NCBI GenBank assembly: GCA_037013685.1
Contig: CM072919.1
Coordinates: forward strand, 31,661,435 to 31,725,434
Origin: Acridotheres tristis
Taxonomy: Eukaryota; Chordata; Aves; Passeriformes; Sturnidae
Direction: 5' to 3'
Length of the DNA: 64,000 nucleotides
Every line of letters begins with the position of its first letter. Position 1 is the first letter of the stretch. Below are positions 1 to 13,500 of the stretch, piece after piece. A program made the position numbers and the translations under genes. The notes beneath the pieces are model-generated. The model was given only the letters and a program-made list of their open reading frames with translations, did not search any database and was not told the origin of the DNA.

Positions 1-3000
1 CTGTGTCTGCCTTCCTTATTGCCCCAAGTTATATGTTGAGGTGTTTTTTTAAGTTTCCAGTTAATTTCAAATGTAACTCCAAAATATAAAGAGCACTGGG
101 AAATGGAGCTCTTACAGTAAGTTTTCATTTATAATTTTACAGCTCCTGCTGAACTGCTTTAGTGCTGCATGATTTGATATGACAAGTGCTAGGTGGCTGA
201 CAGTTTTCCAGAAAACATATCCCACTTCAGCCAGCAATTCTTGGGTATTTGGTAGGAATTTCTTGGTGTATCTACCCACCTTCTGATAGGTAAGAATTGG
301 ATTAGAATACAATAATTTTATTAAGATGGTCAAAGTACTCCATATGACTTAGTTTTCTGGATTGTATGCTGTCAGAATCTCATAAGAACAGATTGACATT
401 TCAGAGGTGTAGTGTTTTCATCTGGATTTAACACTTTCCTCAGCCATGAATTCATCATCCAATGGCATCTGGCCCTTTAACGGACTTACAGATTTTAGGT
501 TAAACGATTCCTAAAATGTCATTCTGATGTGTCTTACCAGTTTTCTCTTTCCAATGAGGCACCTTGTGTAAAACTATCAGTTGCTATTAAAAAAAAAAAA
601 AATTGTGATACAAATAAACAAAATCCTTTAAAATGCACTTGGCCCCAAGAGTAGCACTATCCTGGCAGTTTCAATACAGTCAGCCTTTTCCACTCAACAC
701 CATTCTCTCCTGGTAAAACATTTCAACCTAATTTTTCACATTTGTGAAATGTATATTTACAAAGTTGTCTCTCTGTTGGATCACATCCATGTATTGCCAT
801 ATAAGTATACATGTGAATGTACATATATATATATATATATATATAGTATGTATATATCTATAAAAAAGTACTACCTATATGTTTATCATATAATCTGTAT
901 GTGTATTTAGTTCAAGCTCACTTTACACAGCTTTATAAAGGTCTACATATCACTAATATGAGCTATAAAGCACTTGCAAATAGTAAGAGTGCAGTGATGT
1001 CACAGCACTTAGATTTTCTTTTGGCCACTAATTCACATATGTGTTCATGTAATGATAATTTTGGTAAAGAACATATTTTTTTATCTTTATTTTTTATGAC
1101 GTTTGCACAGATATTTCTTGAAGTTGTTATTCTTGTTGAACGTTAACCCTTTCTGTTAAAAAGGAGGCAAATGTGACCTCTTTAAAGGAATACCATTCTA
1201 TTATTATTTTTGATCATTAGCAGACTTTTCTGGATTTGGAACATAGACCCTCTATGTACTCTATCAGTATAATTGTTGTTGTGGATCAATTCATGTATTG
1301 CTTAGGTGCTGGTTAACCTTCTGTATATATTAATGAATATTCTTTGACACTGGTGTCGTAATATAGGTCACTTGTTTTAGCATGGAAATCCTAGAAGTCA
1401 CACCAGCACTAATGAAAGTTCATTATTTGCAAAAGCCTTACAGATGAGGGATAGAAAAAGGAAATAGAGAATTTTATGCACCATGGTTACATAAATGAGC
1501 TGATTTGTGCTACATCTTACAAAAAGTAAAAAAGACTCAGCAGAAGTTTGTGAATGCATGTGTGTCTGCATGCTAAATTTATATTCTAAAATCTGGCTAT
1601 CCTTGACCCCATAACCATTTTGATTTGGAACTTTCATCTTTTTTTGGGTCTGTTGTGAATAAAGGATGAAATGCATTAATGGGTACTTATTTTTTAAAAA
1701 CAGAACCTTACGCTTACATCCATTACCCTCCTACTGTGAAAAGAGAAAGTGTAACTTGAGTATCATCAAGAATTAGACTCAGTTTGTCCTGTTTCATGGT
1801 CTTGTTTCGAGATACCATATAATTTTCAGGTATTGATCAGTCTTCATGTCCCTATAAGTTCAAAAAATATGGCATTAGTATCTCATTTTAGTAGGTTAGA
1901 ATGGAAATAATGAAGACATATGTTTGAAGACTTTTTTCATTACTGAACCAGATACTGGGCCAAGAATAGAATTAAATTTTTGGTTCAGTTTATATGAGAA
2001 ATTACCCTGTTTCTTAGTACCTTAGTGTTTTCTTTCTTGAGAGTGTTAGATTTTCTGTTAGATTTTCATATTTGTTTGCTTTTGTAACCACAATTGTAAA
2101 ACCAGGAAGCATCAGGAGTGTCATGCAAACATAAACATTTATATTAAATATATTTATACTTTGTTATAAAGTAGCAGTAATTTGTCTTTGAGCAGCCTGG
2201 TCTTGCCTGATCCTACACTGATTGAACCTCTGTAAGCATGAAGATTGGCTTCATTTCTATCATTCTTTCACCTCTGCTTGGATGTCCTGTAAGGCATATT
2301 TCAAACTTCACTCCTTTGCCTAGTATGTCAACCCAAACCAAAATTAACTGTGTAGAGTGTTTGGAAAGCAGTGGGGAGTTATTATTTTATGGACAAAGAA
2401 ATAGCAAAGCTGCTTTACTACTTCTTAGTATCTAGTTAAGCACGTTCAGCATATTTGTTTACAGCAGCTTAGTCACTCAGTAAGTTCATGCATTTCCATA
2501 AAACATAAAAGAATCTATAGGTCTTTTTCATTGCGTTCAGGACATGTCAGTGCAGCAGAGACAGCTGGATAAGAAGAAATTTATGAGAATTTAATTAGAG
2601 AATGCTGGAAAGAACAAAATGACTGACTACTGGTCATAACTGACTATCACCCTTAATTCAGAGAGGAAATATTTATGAAAGTTTATCCTTAAGGTTTGCA
2701 TTTGAGTTTAGGTTCCAGTTTAGGGTCTTCTTTGTTATGGGCTTCCTCTTTCTATATATAATATTTTTACTTAACGACCTTCAAATGCTCAGTATTCCTG
2801 AGCCTGCATGTAACCTTACTCATTTCTCTTTTTTTTAGCAATGAGTAGCTTTTGCCAAAGCTATTATGAGTTTTTTCTGCTTTAATATACTAATCCAGGT
2901 TTTTAAAACTCCTTTGTCACTGTTGCAATCTTTCTTAGTCTTCATGTGTACTTTTTAACTTTCTTTGGTCTAGCTGTTCTTTGCTTCTGTATATGAGAGA

Positions 3001-4207
3001 CATGTAATTCTTTTCCTTGTGTACTCATTCTTTATACTTCTATGACACAGAATTACAAGTTGCCTTCTTCTAGTTGTCACCATGCCTCAGTTTACTGATT
3101 GCTTAGTTAGTGGACTCGTTATCTTCTCATGTTATTTTCCCATGTCATTTCCTAGAGAAACAGGACCTCAGACAGGTTTCTTGTAAAATTTTTCCTGTGG
3201 TCCCATAAAACACATGCTTTTCGCTCCCTTGTAGATACAGGGACATGCTTATGACTAGGAAATATTTACTAAGCTTGCTGCATTTCAAAGATTGGGATCA
3301 TTTTTTTGTGTGGTTTCCAAAGTCATCTATGTTTAAAATTTATTGGTCCACAAATGAAATAGACAGTATTTTTTGTGCACAGCAAATTAACTGTAAGTTG
3401 GTTTACTATAAAATATAAAATTTAAAAAAAGGTAGTATTAAGTGGAATAAGCAATGTGCAAGATCATATTTTGTTTTTGAAAATGACACTATGAAAAAAG
3501 TGTAAAAGGTGTGTGGATGCAGCCTCTTAACTTTGTAAATAGAGTTTTTTCTTTAGTTATGGCTCAGTTCCTTCAGATCTTGTGCCTAGTAGTAAATTAG
3601 AACTGCCTTCTTTTTTCAGTTAGATTATTATGAAGGTTTGAAATGGTTAATTATGAGACACAGAATTGTACTCTACATTGAATCTGAATCAATGTCATCT
3701 TGTCTTCCTAAACTTAACCTTTCAATTTTGAACGGCCACATTTAGCTATCTGAGGAAGACCTGGACAATCTGTGGGGCAGAGCTTGGTAATAGAATGTCC
3801 AGATAGCATTCTTTCTCTTTCTTTTTCTGGTTGTATTTCCACTAGACTGAGTGGACCATTCCTAGCATTGTGGTAACTCTGGGGTTTGAAAGGCAGTAGT
3901 TAGAACAGCACATAGCTACAGAAACCAGAACACTCTGAGCTTTGCAGTCTCGAGCATCAGCACCAAAGAACAGTTCCCTACATGTCACCACATTAACTTA
4001 TTCTTTTGGGACTCCCAATACCTTTGTAGTTTTATTTCTGTAGTACTAAACACATTGTTTTGACTTTGAGTCAGATGCATATTGTGCTGCAAGGCTTAGG
4101 GCTTTGTCTGGAATTCAATTTCTGCCCAGAAAAACCCGAACAATGACAGCCTGCTGTTTCTGCCAAAAGGTCACTGAGAAACAGATACATTATGGATTGT
4201 AACACTG
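1..4207. other. AT-rich non-coding stretch, nothing assigned
   Basis: No gene, RNA or recognisable transposon was found here. Open frames are short and have no family resemblance. The only clear local structure is the (AT)n run near 823-844 and several short A or T homopolymers (for example about 589-601). The sequence could be ancient decayed repeat or unique intergenic or intronic DNA; these cannot be told apart without alignment. Confidence 0.6.
823..844. repeat. (AT)n dinucleotide microsatellite
   Basis: About eleven uninterrupted AT units, flanked by imperfect TATG/TATA sequence. Likely length-variable. No function is implied. Confidence 0.9.
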
Positions 4208-5160
4208 CAGGACAATTCAGGATGATGGAGATTTCAGGAGGTTTCTAGTACAACACTCTGCCCCTAGCAGACTCAGCTGTGGATTAGGCCAAATTGCTCA
4301 CGGCTTCATTCTGAGGTAGCTAGAAACCCTCTCCCTGCCTGAGACAGGGCTGCCCTTTGTACATTGTATCCTGGTCATCTGAGGGTCCCACTGGCCTCTT
4401 CATCCCACCACCTGTACAGAAGGCCTGGCCTCACACATATGGACCCATCTGCTGCCCCAGTTTGGTGCCCCCAGCAAACCTGACAGGGTGCACTTGGTCG
4501 CCTTTCCAGGTCACAGATAGAGACGTGACACAGGACCAGCAGCAGGGCAGCCCCTGTGGGATCCCATAGGGTACCAGCCTCCAGGAAGGTATGTCCCATC
4601 TGAGCCAAAACACTCAATCTGTATTTACCCCCTTGTTGGGGCACACATCCCACATCCAGCTTGGCTACAGGGGTGTTGTGGGAAGGTGTTAGGAGCCTTG
4701 GAGTCAACCTAAATGATGCCTCCTGCCTTCTCTATGTAAATTCAGTCATTTTATAACAGAAAGTATCCAGATGGTTTGCGCATGAGTCACTTTTGGTCAA
4801 ACCACCACAGCAATTCCCCATCACCTTTTTCTCCTTCATATTCCAAAATGTGCTTCTAAAGGACCAGCTCCATGATTTCCCCAGGGATAAAAGTAAAGCT
4901 TGTAGTTACCCAGGTTAATTTCTCCCTACAAACAGAGATCTCCTACAATATCCAAGACTTTTCTTGAAGAATGGCCTTACAAGATCATTAGCTTCCTCAG
5001 CACAGCTGAGTGCCACCCATGAGTTTATTTAGAGCTCACAGTCATCGTGGACTCACTCCTCTGGTCATTCTTCTTGTTCTTGAATCCTGTCCTCAAGTGC
5101 AGAGAAAACCCTCATTAATGAGTACTGAGACAAAAGTCATTCCTGGTTTAAACCAAGCTC
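4208..5160 (-). mobile_element. Old CR1 LINE fragment (3' end plus ORF2 part)
   Basis: The plus strand reads as the reverse complement of a CR1 3' region. It starts with a decayed 3' untranslated end (about 4208-4330) and passes into the reverse-transcriptase-downstream part of ORF2. Around 4455-4490 the phrase equivalent to the CR1 'SKFADDTK' stretch is recognisable, but the catalytic aspartates are lost. The stretch around 4860-4920 corresponds to the conserved CR1 segment upstream of the RT active site. The copy is heavily mutated, with stops and indels in all frames, so it is an old insertion. The 5' (high-coordinate) edge is vague and the element may continue toward about 5250. Open frames reported here are shadows. 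Confidence 0.75.
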
Positions 5161-8100
5161 ATCTGCCTGTGTATGAGAGCCATCTTCATCTCATTCTCTT
5201 CCCTGTCTGCCTTCACTGTAAGTTTTTACCGATCCACTGCTTACTTCAGTCACGTGACCTTTCCCTCCATACCTCAGTCTCTGTGGTTTTGTTCACATCT
5301 ATGAGCAGTTGTGTGCCTACCTTGGGGTGGGAGCCTGACATGCTGACACTGGTCCTGTAGTCTCTTTTGCTCCCATTTCCCAGGACCCTTTTCTTTTGAT
5401 TCTAAGCATCATTTCTTTACTAGTCTCTGGGTTTTCATCTCTCTTCCCTATTACTTCTTTTTAAAAGACTTCTCAGTGCAATTTAATCTTTTCACAAAAA
5501 TCGTACTTTCCACATTATTAATACCAAGGAGAGACTTCGGCTTTATATTGCTGCATCCCTCCTACCAAGACATATTGTTCCCCACCTGAAGTCTTGCTTT
5601 TGAAGTCATGATGCCACTCTGTGTATAGTAGCATAATTTAGACTTTAGAGCAGATGTACACTTAGGAGAGGAAGGAGGACTGTGAGTAGTTGTTTATAGC
5701 TGATAAAGCCTGACAATCATTTCCCGAAAACATTCTGATTTTGCCATATTTTTCTGATCATAATCTTGAAACTCTTAACCTATCATTGCTGTATGAATTT
5801 CTAATACATTCTGTACGTGTTTTTATTTATAATCTCCTGTCTAGAAGTTTGTTTTCATAGTTTAATGGTTTCATTTCTTTACTTTTTTCTTTGTGAAATA
5901 GAATATTTATATGTATAAAATCTTATTAAAAACTGATATCTATAAATTTAAGCTCATATGAATAATTTTAAGGGTTTTGTAGTTATAATTGTGGTCATTG
6001 CTGTGATATTCTCATTTTTTCCACACATATATTCATGCACAGAGCTTCCTTTCAGACACAGAAAATGCCATGAATGTAATGAGTTAATTCTCAATATACA
6101 GCCAAGCTGAGGACTAAAATTTTAATTTTGCAACTATATTTACAGAAATCCAGTGCCAAGTATTATGATTACCAATTTTCAATACCTTGGTATGTCAGAG
6201 AATTTTTTAGCTAAATATCCTGCCTTACTCAAGAACTGCCAGTAGAAATCATTCTAGTCACCTAACTGTCCCTACAAAATTAGCAAGTTCTGCACACTTT
6301 TGCTTTAAGTCAGCAGTTTCAGAACATCTTGAACATTTCAGACTTCAGTCAGGCGGCCATTCTTACGAGCATGTCAAAATGACTGTATCATAACCTGTGG
6401 ACCTCAGCAGGTTTTAGCAGTAAAGAAGTGCTTTTAGTGAAAAATTGAGGGTTGTTTTTATATTTTTCTTTCTCACTTTGACATTAAAATTGAAGTAAAG
6501 GACCAGAAGAAAAGATTTCCAGCTACCATTTTAGATTTTAACTGCAATGCATTCAGTTAAGTCAGGAAGATCTCTGAGTTAAATCCCTGACTGTGAAGAT
6601 TATACTCATAACACTGGAATCAACTTCCAGCTGAAGTAATCACATGAACTGATATTGGCAAAGAACATGCTTTTGTGAGTTCATGTGTTTAAGCTCAACC
6701 TCCACACTGTCTTACTGACTTGCAGAAATTTTCACCTACATTCATGCACACACTCACAGACAAGACCTGTTGAAAAGCCAGTTGTAGCCTGAACATTTAA
6801 TAGTCATAATATGAAATAGGAGGATGTGTTCCGGTTCACAAGAAGAGGATAAACATTCACTGTTTATATATATAAATGTAAGTAGCTTGGTAGCAGGTGA
6901 AAAATACCTAGAATTATTGCCAGTTCTAATAATGTGCTGTTTGTCATCATTTTTTTCATGAATGGAGTAGCTTATTTCAGGCAATAAATTGCTCCCACAC
7001 TGTCTATTATAAGTATTCCTCCAGGTGTCCTGTACTCAAACACGTTTTTATGGCCCCATAGGAATTATGATATATTTCTGTTACTTGGCTGAATGCAGAG
7101 AGCAGCTCCTTGAATAATGCTCCCTGCGTGAATTATGAATTGAGAACTTCCCTTCTGCTGTATTTGCTGAAAAGGGCAGCCATTCCTTTACATAGTCATT
7201 TCTGTGAGCCAGCAGAAATCTGCAGAAAGTGATTACAGACAGAATGAAAACAATAGGACTTGATTAGAAAAAGGACTGAATAATAATAGTAAAAACTAGC
7301 GTTATAACCATTAATAGTTGTCATTACTGTGTTAGGTGTGTTAGCCAAGTTTTTCCTTCTGCAAGGTATTGTAAGTTTTGGCACAGTTATCTTCCATCCT
7401 TTTTGCCCTCTGTATAATTAGATGGTCTACAGTACTTACATGAAAACATACATCCATGCTAAATGTGTAGCAAAAAGCATGTTAGATCATAACACTGCAG
7501 CTACATGAAATGGACAAAGGGACTTCAGTAACCTGGAGCTGCAGAAAGGGGAGGCGTCCCCTATACTAATCCTACCTTTCCAAAGCTACCTGCTCTGGAA
7601 GATTACTTCCTATATCTTCCTATTTCCATCAGTTTTCTGGCTCTGATTCTCACCAGACCCCTCTGCAGGCTGACACAGTTTGCTAATCTTTTAGAAAACT
7701 AACCCAGCCAGAGTTCTCAGCATACTTTATTAACCAAAGTTCCTAACAGGCTGTTCAGCTGGAGGAAGGTCAGTGGAAGGAGCGCCCAGCTGGAAGCATT
7801 GGGGAGCAGGAAAGCAAGAAAAGAGTAGAAGTGCAAATGGATCCTTCCCCATGCAGGTAGCTGTGAGCTGATAACCATCTCCTGAGGGATACAGGGGGTT
7901 GGCCCGTGCCTGTGATACATCACAGCCTTCTGCCCCAGGCCCATACCTCCCCCAGTGAAGAGGACACTACAAAATGGCTTTGCATGACAACAGGCAAATC
8001 AGTGTTCAAACTTTATGGTCATGCTGAGATGCAGTGCCTGTGTTTTAATCTAATACTATGGGAGCCAGACTTGATTAACAGGACACCCTCTTAAGACTTG

Positions 8101-9239
8101 TGTATGTTCTGTACATCAAGTGTCAGGCAAAATTGCCAATTGTGTGTGCTTATTCCTTCCTGGAGTGAACTGATGTTGTAAATCCTGCAAAATAATCCTG
8201 CAGTGAGGGCTGAGGCAAAAAAAACCAAACAATCAGTTATGTTGTGATTTATATCTCTGACAGCCCAGTCTTTGTTTATCAGATGGAAACAGGGGTCACA
8301 AAAGGCACATTTTTCAAATGCTACAATAAATATTTAGGACTGACATCATGTTGCCGTTACTTTCCTAGGTAATTCTTTCTGAGGGGTCATTCTCCTGTGC
8401 ATTGTTTCTTCTTTCTTTCTATAGCCTATTTGTGTGTGTTGTTTTGCAGAGTGAGGAAACACCATGGCTCTGCTTTTTGTTCCACAGTGAATATACAGAA
8501 ACGTTATATTTTCTTTTTCCCGTAAATACCTTTTCTTACTCAAGATAACTGCCTTTCATTATTTATGATCTGTGGTAAACGCATAAAGCACTTCAAAAAG
8601 AAAAGAAGGCAAAATCTTTGCGTTTCGAAGAACATTATTCTATGACCTCCAGCAAGAAACAAAGGCATTGTTTGGGGTCTAATGCTGTAATCGTACAACA
8701 GTAAAGTTTAGTGTGAACTATGTAATTAATTTAAAAATATTAGCTTCTGAAGGCTTCATAGGGGGAAACTCAGAGGAGAACAAGTAAAGTAAGTTTTGCT
8801 TCTTATGGTTTTCTTAGGAAATGCATAAGGATTTTTTGAGACTAAATATAAATAATGGATGTTAGCATTTTGGCTGACTAGGCTGGCTTCATCAAAAGTT
8901 GTAACCCGTAACTACAGGTGAATTAAAGTCTGCAGTCTTTACCGTTACCTTGATGCTCTGTTTCTGCTATTCATAAGTTCTTAGCACGTTTGTGAACCAG
9001 TCCTAAACGCTGGTTTTCTGTTCCATTTTCCATATTAATCTTGCAAAGAGACCTAGTGAAACCAGAATGTGTATGGTTAGTTTCTGAGAACTCAAACAGA
9101 GATTTAAGAGGATTTTAAGCAGTACTACATATGTGGAATGTGTATAGGTACATACATAGAGAAACCAAAAATTAAATGGTTTTGCATAATTTTGCACCAA
9201 TGTGTCTGCATTGAAAATAGTTATATTAATCTGAGATGC
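5161..9239. other. Non-coding stretch, nothing assigned
   Basis: No exon or transposon could be supported. 7720-7980 is more GC-rich and has an AATAAA on the minus strand near its low-coordinate edge, which hints at a degraded LTR, but I found no matching target-site duplication. 7060-7190 is complex and low in simple repeats, and could be a conserved non-coding element; that is a guess only. Confidence 0.5.
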
Positions 9240-9390
9240 AGAGAGGGGAGTAACTGAAGGAACCTTTGAAGAATTTCGAGCCCTGGTTGAATAAAGCCTT
9301 GAGCAACCTAGCCTGACCCCATATCTGAGCCTGCTTTGGACAAGGGGTTGTACTGAGTACCACCTGTGAGGCCACACACACAAATAAAAA
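9240..9390 (+). mobile_element. CR1 LINE 3'-end fragment
   Basis: On the plus strand this matches the last part of an older CR1 subfamily: the 'rapid decline' phrase around AGCCTTGAGCAACCTAG, followed by a TGCTTTGGACAAGGGGTTG-like segment. The terminal octamer repeats are not preserved. It is 5'-truncated, as is usual for CR1. It lies 70 bp before a separate, different CR1 body. Confidence 0.65.
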
Positions 9391-9459
9391 AACCCTGAAA
9401 TATATGTCAAATACACAGGATAAAAAGAACTGAATCTCCTAGCAGAGAGAGATTTCTAA

Positions 9460-10525
9460 AAAAAACAATTTCACAATCAACAAGCCAGTCTCCCTTCTAT
9501 GATTGGCAACATCATAGAGCAAATAGTCCTGGAAATTATGCTGAAGTATGTGATCAGATGCAGCCAACATATTTTTAGCAAGAGCATATTGTGCTTGACC
9601 AGCCAAGTGGCTTTTAGTAATGGAATGACTACATCAGTGGACAAGAGAAGAGCTACAGATGCCATCTGCCTTGTTTCTGTAAGGTCTTGCTTTTGAGTTA
9701 GTCCTCCATAACTTTCCTGCCACTAAATTGCAGAGATATGAATTTGATGAATAGAGTGTTAAGTGGATGAGGAATTAGCTGAAAGGCCATGTCCAAAGAG
9801 TTACAGTCAATGTCTCAGTGTCCAAGTGGAAACTAGTAATGAGTGATGTCTCTCAAGAATCCAAACAAGTACCATCAAGGAGTTCTTCAAGAATGTAGTG
9901 GGATTGAATGTTTCCCCCTAAAGTTTGCAGAAGGCACCAAGATGTGTGGCATGGTCAACACTCTGGAGGGAAGTGATGATGATCCAGAAGACACTTACAG
10001 GTTTGAGAGGGGGCTTGTGAAATTTTTTTGAAGTTCAAAAGGGCAAGTGCAAAGTCCCGCACCTGGGTCTGGGTAACTCCCAGTATCAGTAGGGGCTGGG
10101 GAATGAAGGGACTGGCCCTGCCAAGAATGACCTGGGAGTGGTGATGGATGAAAACATGGACATGACCCAGCCATGGGCACTCCCAGCCCAGAAAGCCAAA
10201 CATGTCCTGGGCTGCATCCAAAGCAGCGTGGGCAGCAGGGGAGGGAGGAGATTCTGCCCCTCTGCTCTCCTCTGGTGAGACCCCAGCTGGAACCCTGCAT
10301 CCAGCTCTGGGGTCCCAGCACAGGAAGGACATGGACCTGCTGGAGCACGTCCAGTGAAAGGCATGGAAATAAGGATCAGAGGTCTGAAGCAACTCCTCTA
10401 TGAGAACAATGTGAGAGTTGGATGATTAACCATGGAGAGGAAGAGGCTCCAGGAAAACCTGATTGCAGCCTTTCAGTACTTAAAGGGGATTTATAGGAAT
10501 AATGAATATCACAAAACAACCATGC
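9460..10525 (+). mobile_element. CR1 LINE, ORF2 3' half, dead copy
   Basis: This reads in the sense direction through the CR1 reverse-transcriptase domain into the C-terminal ORF2 region. The RT motif A region (about 9655-9695) is frameshifted. The motif C region at 9921-9941 now reads FAEGTK in place of the family's FADDTK, so the catalytic aspartates are gone. The element stops near 10525 without the CR1 3' untranslated end or octamer tail. This is unusual, because CR1 copies are normally cut at the 5' end, so a secondary deletion is likely. The segment 10028-10336 is far better preserved than the rest and nearly identical to an inverted copy at 37391-37702. Confidence 0.85.
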
Positions 10526-13500
10526 ATCAGGACTGCCTATTGGTTTTAATTTTTCTTCCTTTTCCCTGTAAGATGTTAACAGAGTAACCGTCTTGTCTGA
10601 GCTTTTCTCTCCTTAGCAAGAGATGTAAAAAACTGGGAAGGAAACTGGATGCAAGGAAGGGAATGTGTGTATTATGGTGTGGGTATGTGTCAGCTCTCTC
10701 GTTTGGCCTCAGTAACTTCTTAAATCTTCCCAACAGTTTTTGGAAGGTGCAAATGGCACTCTTTCCTGGAAAGGAACTATAAATAAAAGCTCAATCAGGT
10801 ACTCTCACTGTTCTTTATACAGAAAGGAATATCTTACAGATTTCATGTATTTTTTTAACAACGAAAAGCTTCTTTATAAGTTTACTTGAGCATTTTTTGA
10901 ATATATTTATTTTTTCTCTGAAATAAATAGCACAGTTCTGGTACAAAATATCTTAAGAACATAGCAATTGTGTTTTATAGGTCTACATGTTTGTAGAGAA
11001 TGATCTCAGACAGTATTCTCTTGCTTATTATGATGCCAAAGAAGCTTATTCTTAAAACTGTAGAAATAAATTGAATCTCTGAGTTCCTTCTGCAAGCAGA
11101 CAAAATTTGATGTTTTAAAAACTCTTTTTTTGCTCCCCATTAAAATTTTTTCAGAAAAGATTCTTAATTTTGGCATATCAGGGACTACAAGCATGATTGG
11201 AATTCTGCTCGGCATCACAGTTCTGATTTGAATGTCCTCTTAGAGACACTATTCAACTGTAAATTAATTATGGAAAATAATGGGACCCTATAATTAAGAG
11301 CTGGCAAAATTCAGTAAGATTATTTTCTATTGTATTTTAAACATTTTTAATATTGAATGAATATGCTTGAAAAAGGGGGTTGTATTTTTCTGTGCCTAAA
11401 TTTCTGAGTCATTCATCAACTTCTAATAAGCTGCTAAAGTATTTAGTTACATTGTGATTCTGAAAAATACAACTCTGAAAATTAACAATTCTTACCTAAG
11501 TGTTCTGCTTCATACCATAGTTGATATGAAACAGCACTGTTTGTTAGGTTTTATTAGGATGGAAAGATAGTCTTGACTATTGATTGTCAATCACCGAGTT
11601 TCAGTTCATTGGTCCTTCTATGCAATGTGGGGATGCCAATCAGAGTTTTTAGCCTTGTTAACAAATAAAAGAATATATCCAAAAGAGGGTGTCTGTGTTT
11701 TGCCTAAATCATTACATGTTGATGTAACTATGTTTATTAATCACAGGAAAATAATGCACAAAATTATTTTGTAAAATTAATTATTATTTTGCTTTAAACA
11801 CAGATGTCTGAGACATACTGGATGTATTATTAGCTTTTCAGATATAGTAATAGAAAATACAGCAGCAGCATAAAACCATTTATTTTTACTTATGCAAATG
11901 TTGAGCAGATGGCTTAGCTTCTTCTCTGTGATGGTTACATGCTTTCTGGGCTTGACACTGTTCACGTGTAAAAACTACAGCATATACAGCACATAGATGT
12001 ACCACCCTTCATTTTCACTCCATGCATGAAAGAAGAAACTTATACATAAATAATATTGGTAAATTATTCCTAATAAAGTAGTTATTTATTGGTCTTTAAT
12101 CTCAAAAACATAAGTGCATTATTAAAAATCTCTGGTATCCACGTTTTTACAGGAGACTAAGCAAACAAAGCTAATGGGTTTATAGAAAAGTACTAAGCCT
12201 ACTAACATATTTGCATTAAAGAATGCCAGTTATTAATTCTTTACTTAGAATTTTGGTTGTGATTCAAGTTGATCATGGACATTAAATGTTGTCCTTAAGT
12301 AGTCAGATATGAAAGATGTAGAGATTACTAGCCTATTCCCCAGATGTTCCAAGTATCCAAAAACCCTATTGATTCTCAAGCAAAGAGTGCAGAAAGCTTT
12401 GCAGTTTCTTGAAATGACTGTCATAATTTATCTCTTCCAGGGATACAGCTGCATATTTTGTTACAGCAATGAAACTAATAACCTTATTTTTTTTTAAGGA
12501 AATCACTACTTCTCTGTGTCCTGAGTGCAGCCACCAAACTCTTCCTTACATAGAAGTTTTTTTCTCCCGTGTTCAGTCAGTACTTAGACACCCACAATAT
12601 CCAGATGCTCTTAAAATGAAAAGCTGATTTATACATCTAGTCCTGCTTCCAGTTGTTATTTTTCTGAGGCATGAACGTTCCTCAAGATCATCTGGTCCAT
12701 CTATTTTCATATGAAAGAAATCAAATAACTAAGTTAAAAGACAACATTAACTGGGAATACCATCTCCTATATCTTATATGAAGATGCCTTATTCTCGGCC
12801 TAGTGTTGAAAACTCTTATTTCAGACTGCTGACTTCATTCCCGAAAATAAAAAATGTACTAAAGATGCAAGTGAATGGAAGGAAATATTCACATGATTTG
12901 GAGAAAGTTTAGAAAAGCTAAATGGTGTGACAAAATTTTTAATGTACAAATCAAGGAAATCTTATCACTTAAGGAGGAATAGTTCTTAATTTTATTAAAC
13001 TTAATATTATAGAATTTTTTCTAATTTGAAAATTTTAATTGTGATTGTCATATATTTTTCTAATAAATATAATCACACCTATAACAAAAAAAAATTTTAA
13101 AAAGTCAATTCATTATTATGCTGAGCTTTCCATGGTAAAATTTAAATTGGATACTTATTTTAATTGGAATCAAAAGGCTTTAATTCACTGAGTTAAAATT
13201 AACTTTTTTTTTACCTACTTAGAGATTAATTTTTATTTCCCTCCATGGGGGCAATGGCTCATAAGAGATGCTAATCCAGTTTTGAGCTGATAACATTCCA
13301 GAAGGGAACAGATTATTCTTTGGATTACACTTGCCTTTAGATAAACTTATTTCATTGTAAGAGACAAGAGTATTTATATCCTACATGAGGACAGTCAAAT
13401 GTTTTGCATCTGAAATGGATAGGAAATAAGATCAATAAATGTAGCACTAAAGATATAGTACAGTTTTCAAAGAAAAAAATATTTAATATTAATTTGGCAG

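Noticed and set aside
7720..7980. Possible LTR (GC-richer, AATAAA on minus near the edge)
   Set aside because: No TG...CA boundary pair with matching flanking duplication was found and no familiar LTR phrase; left unassigned.
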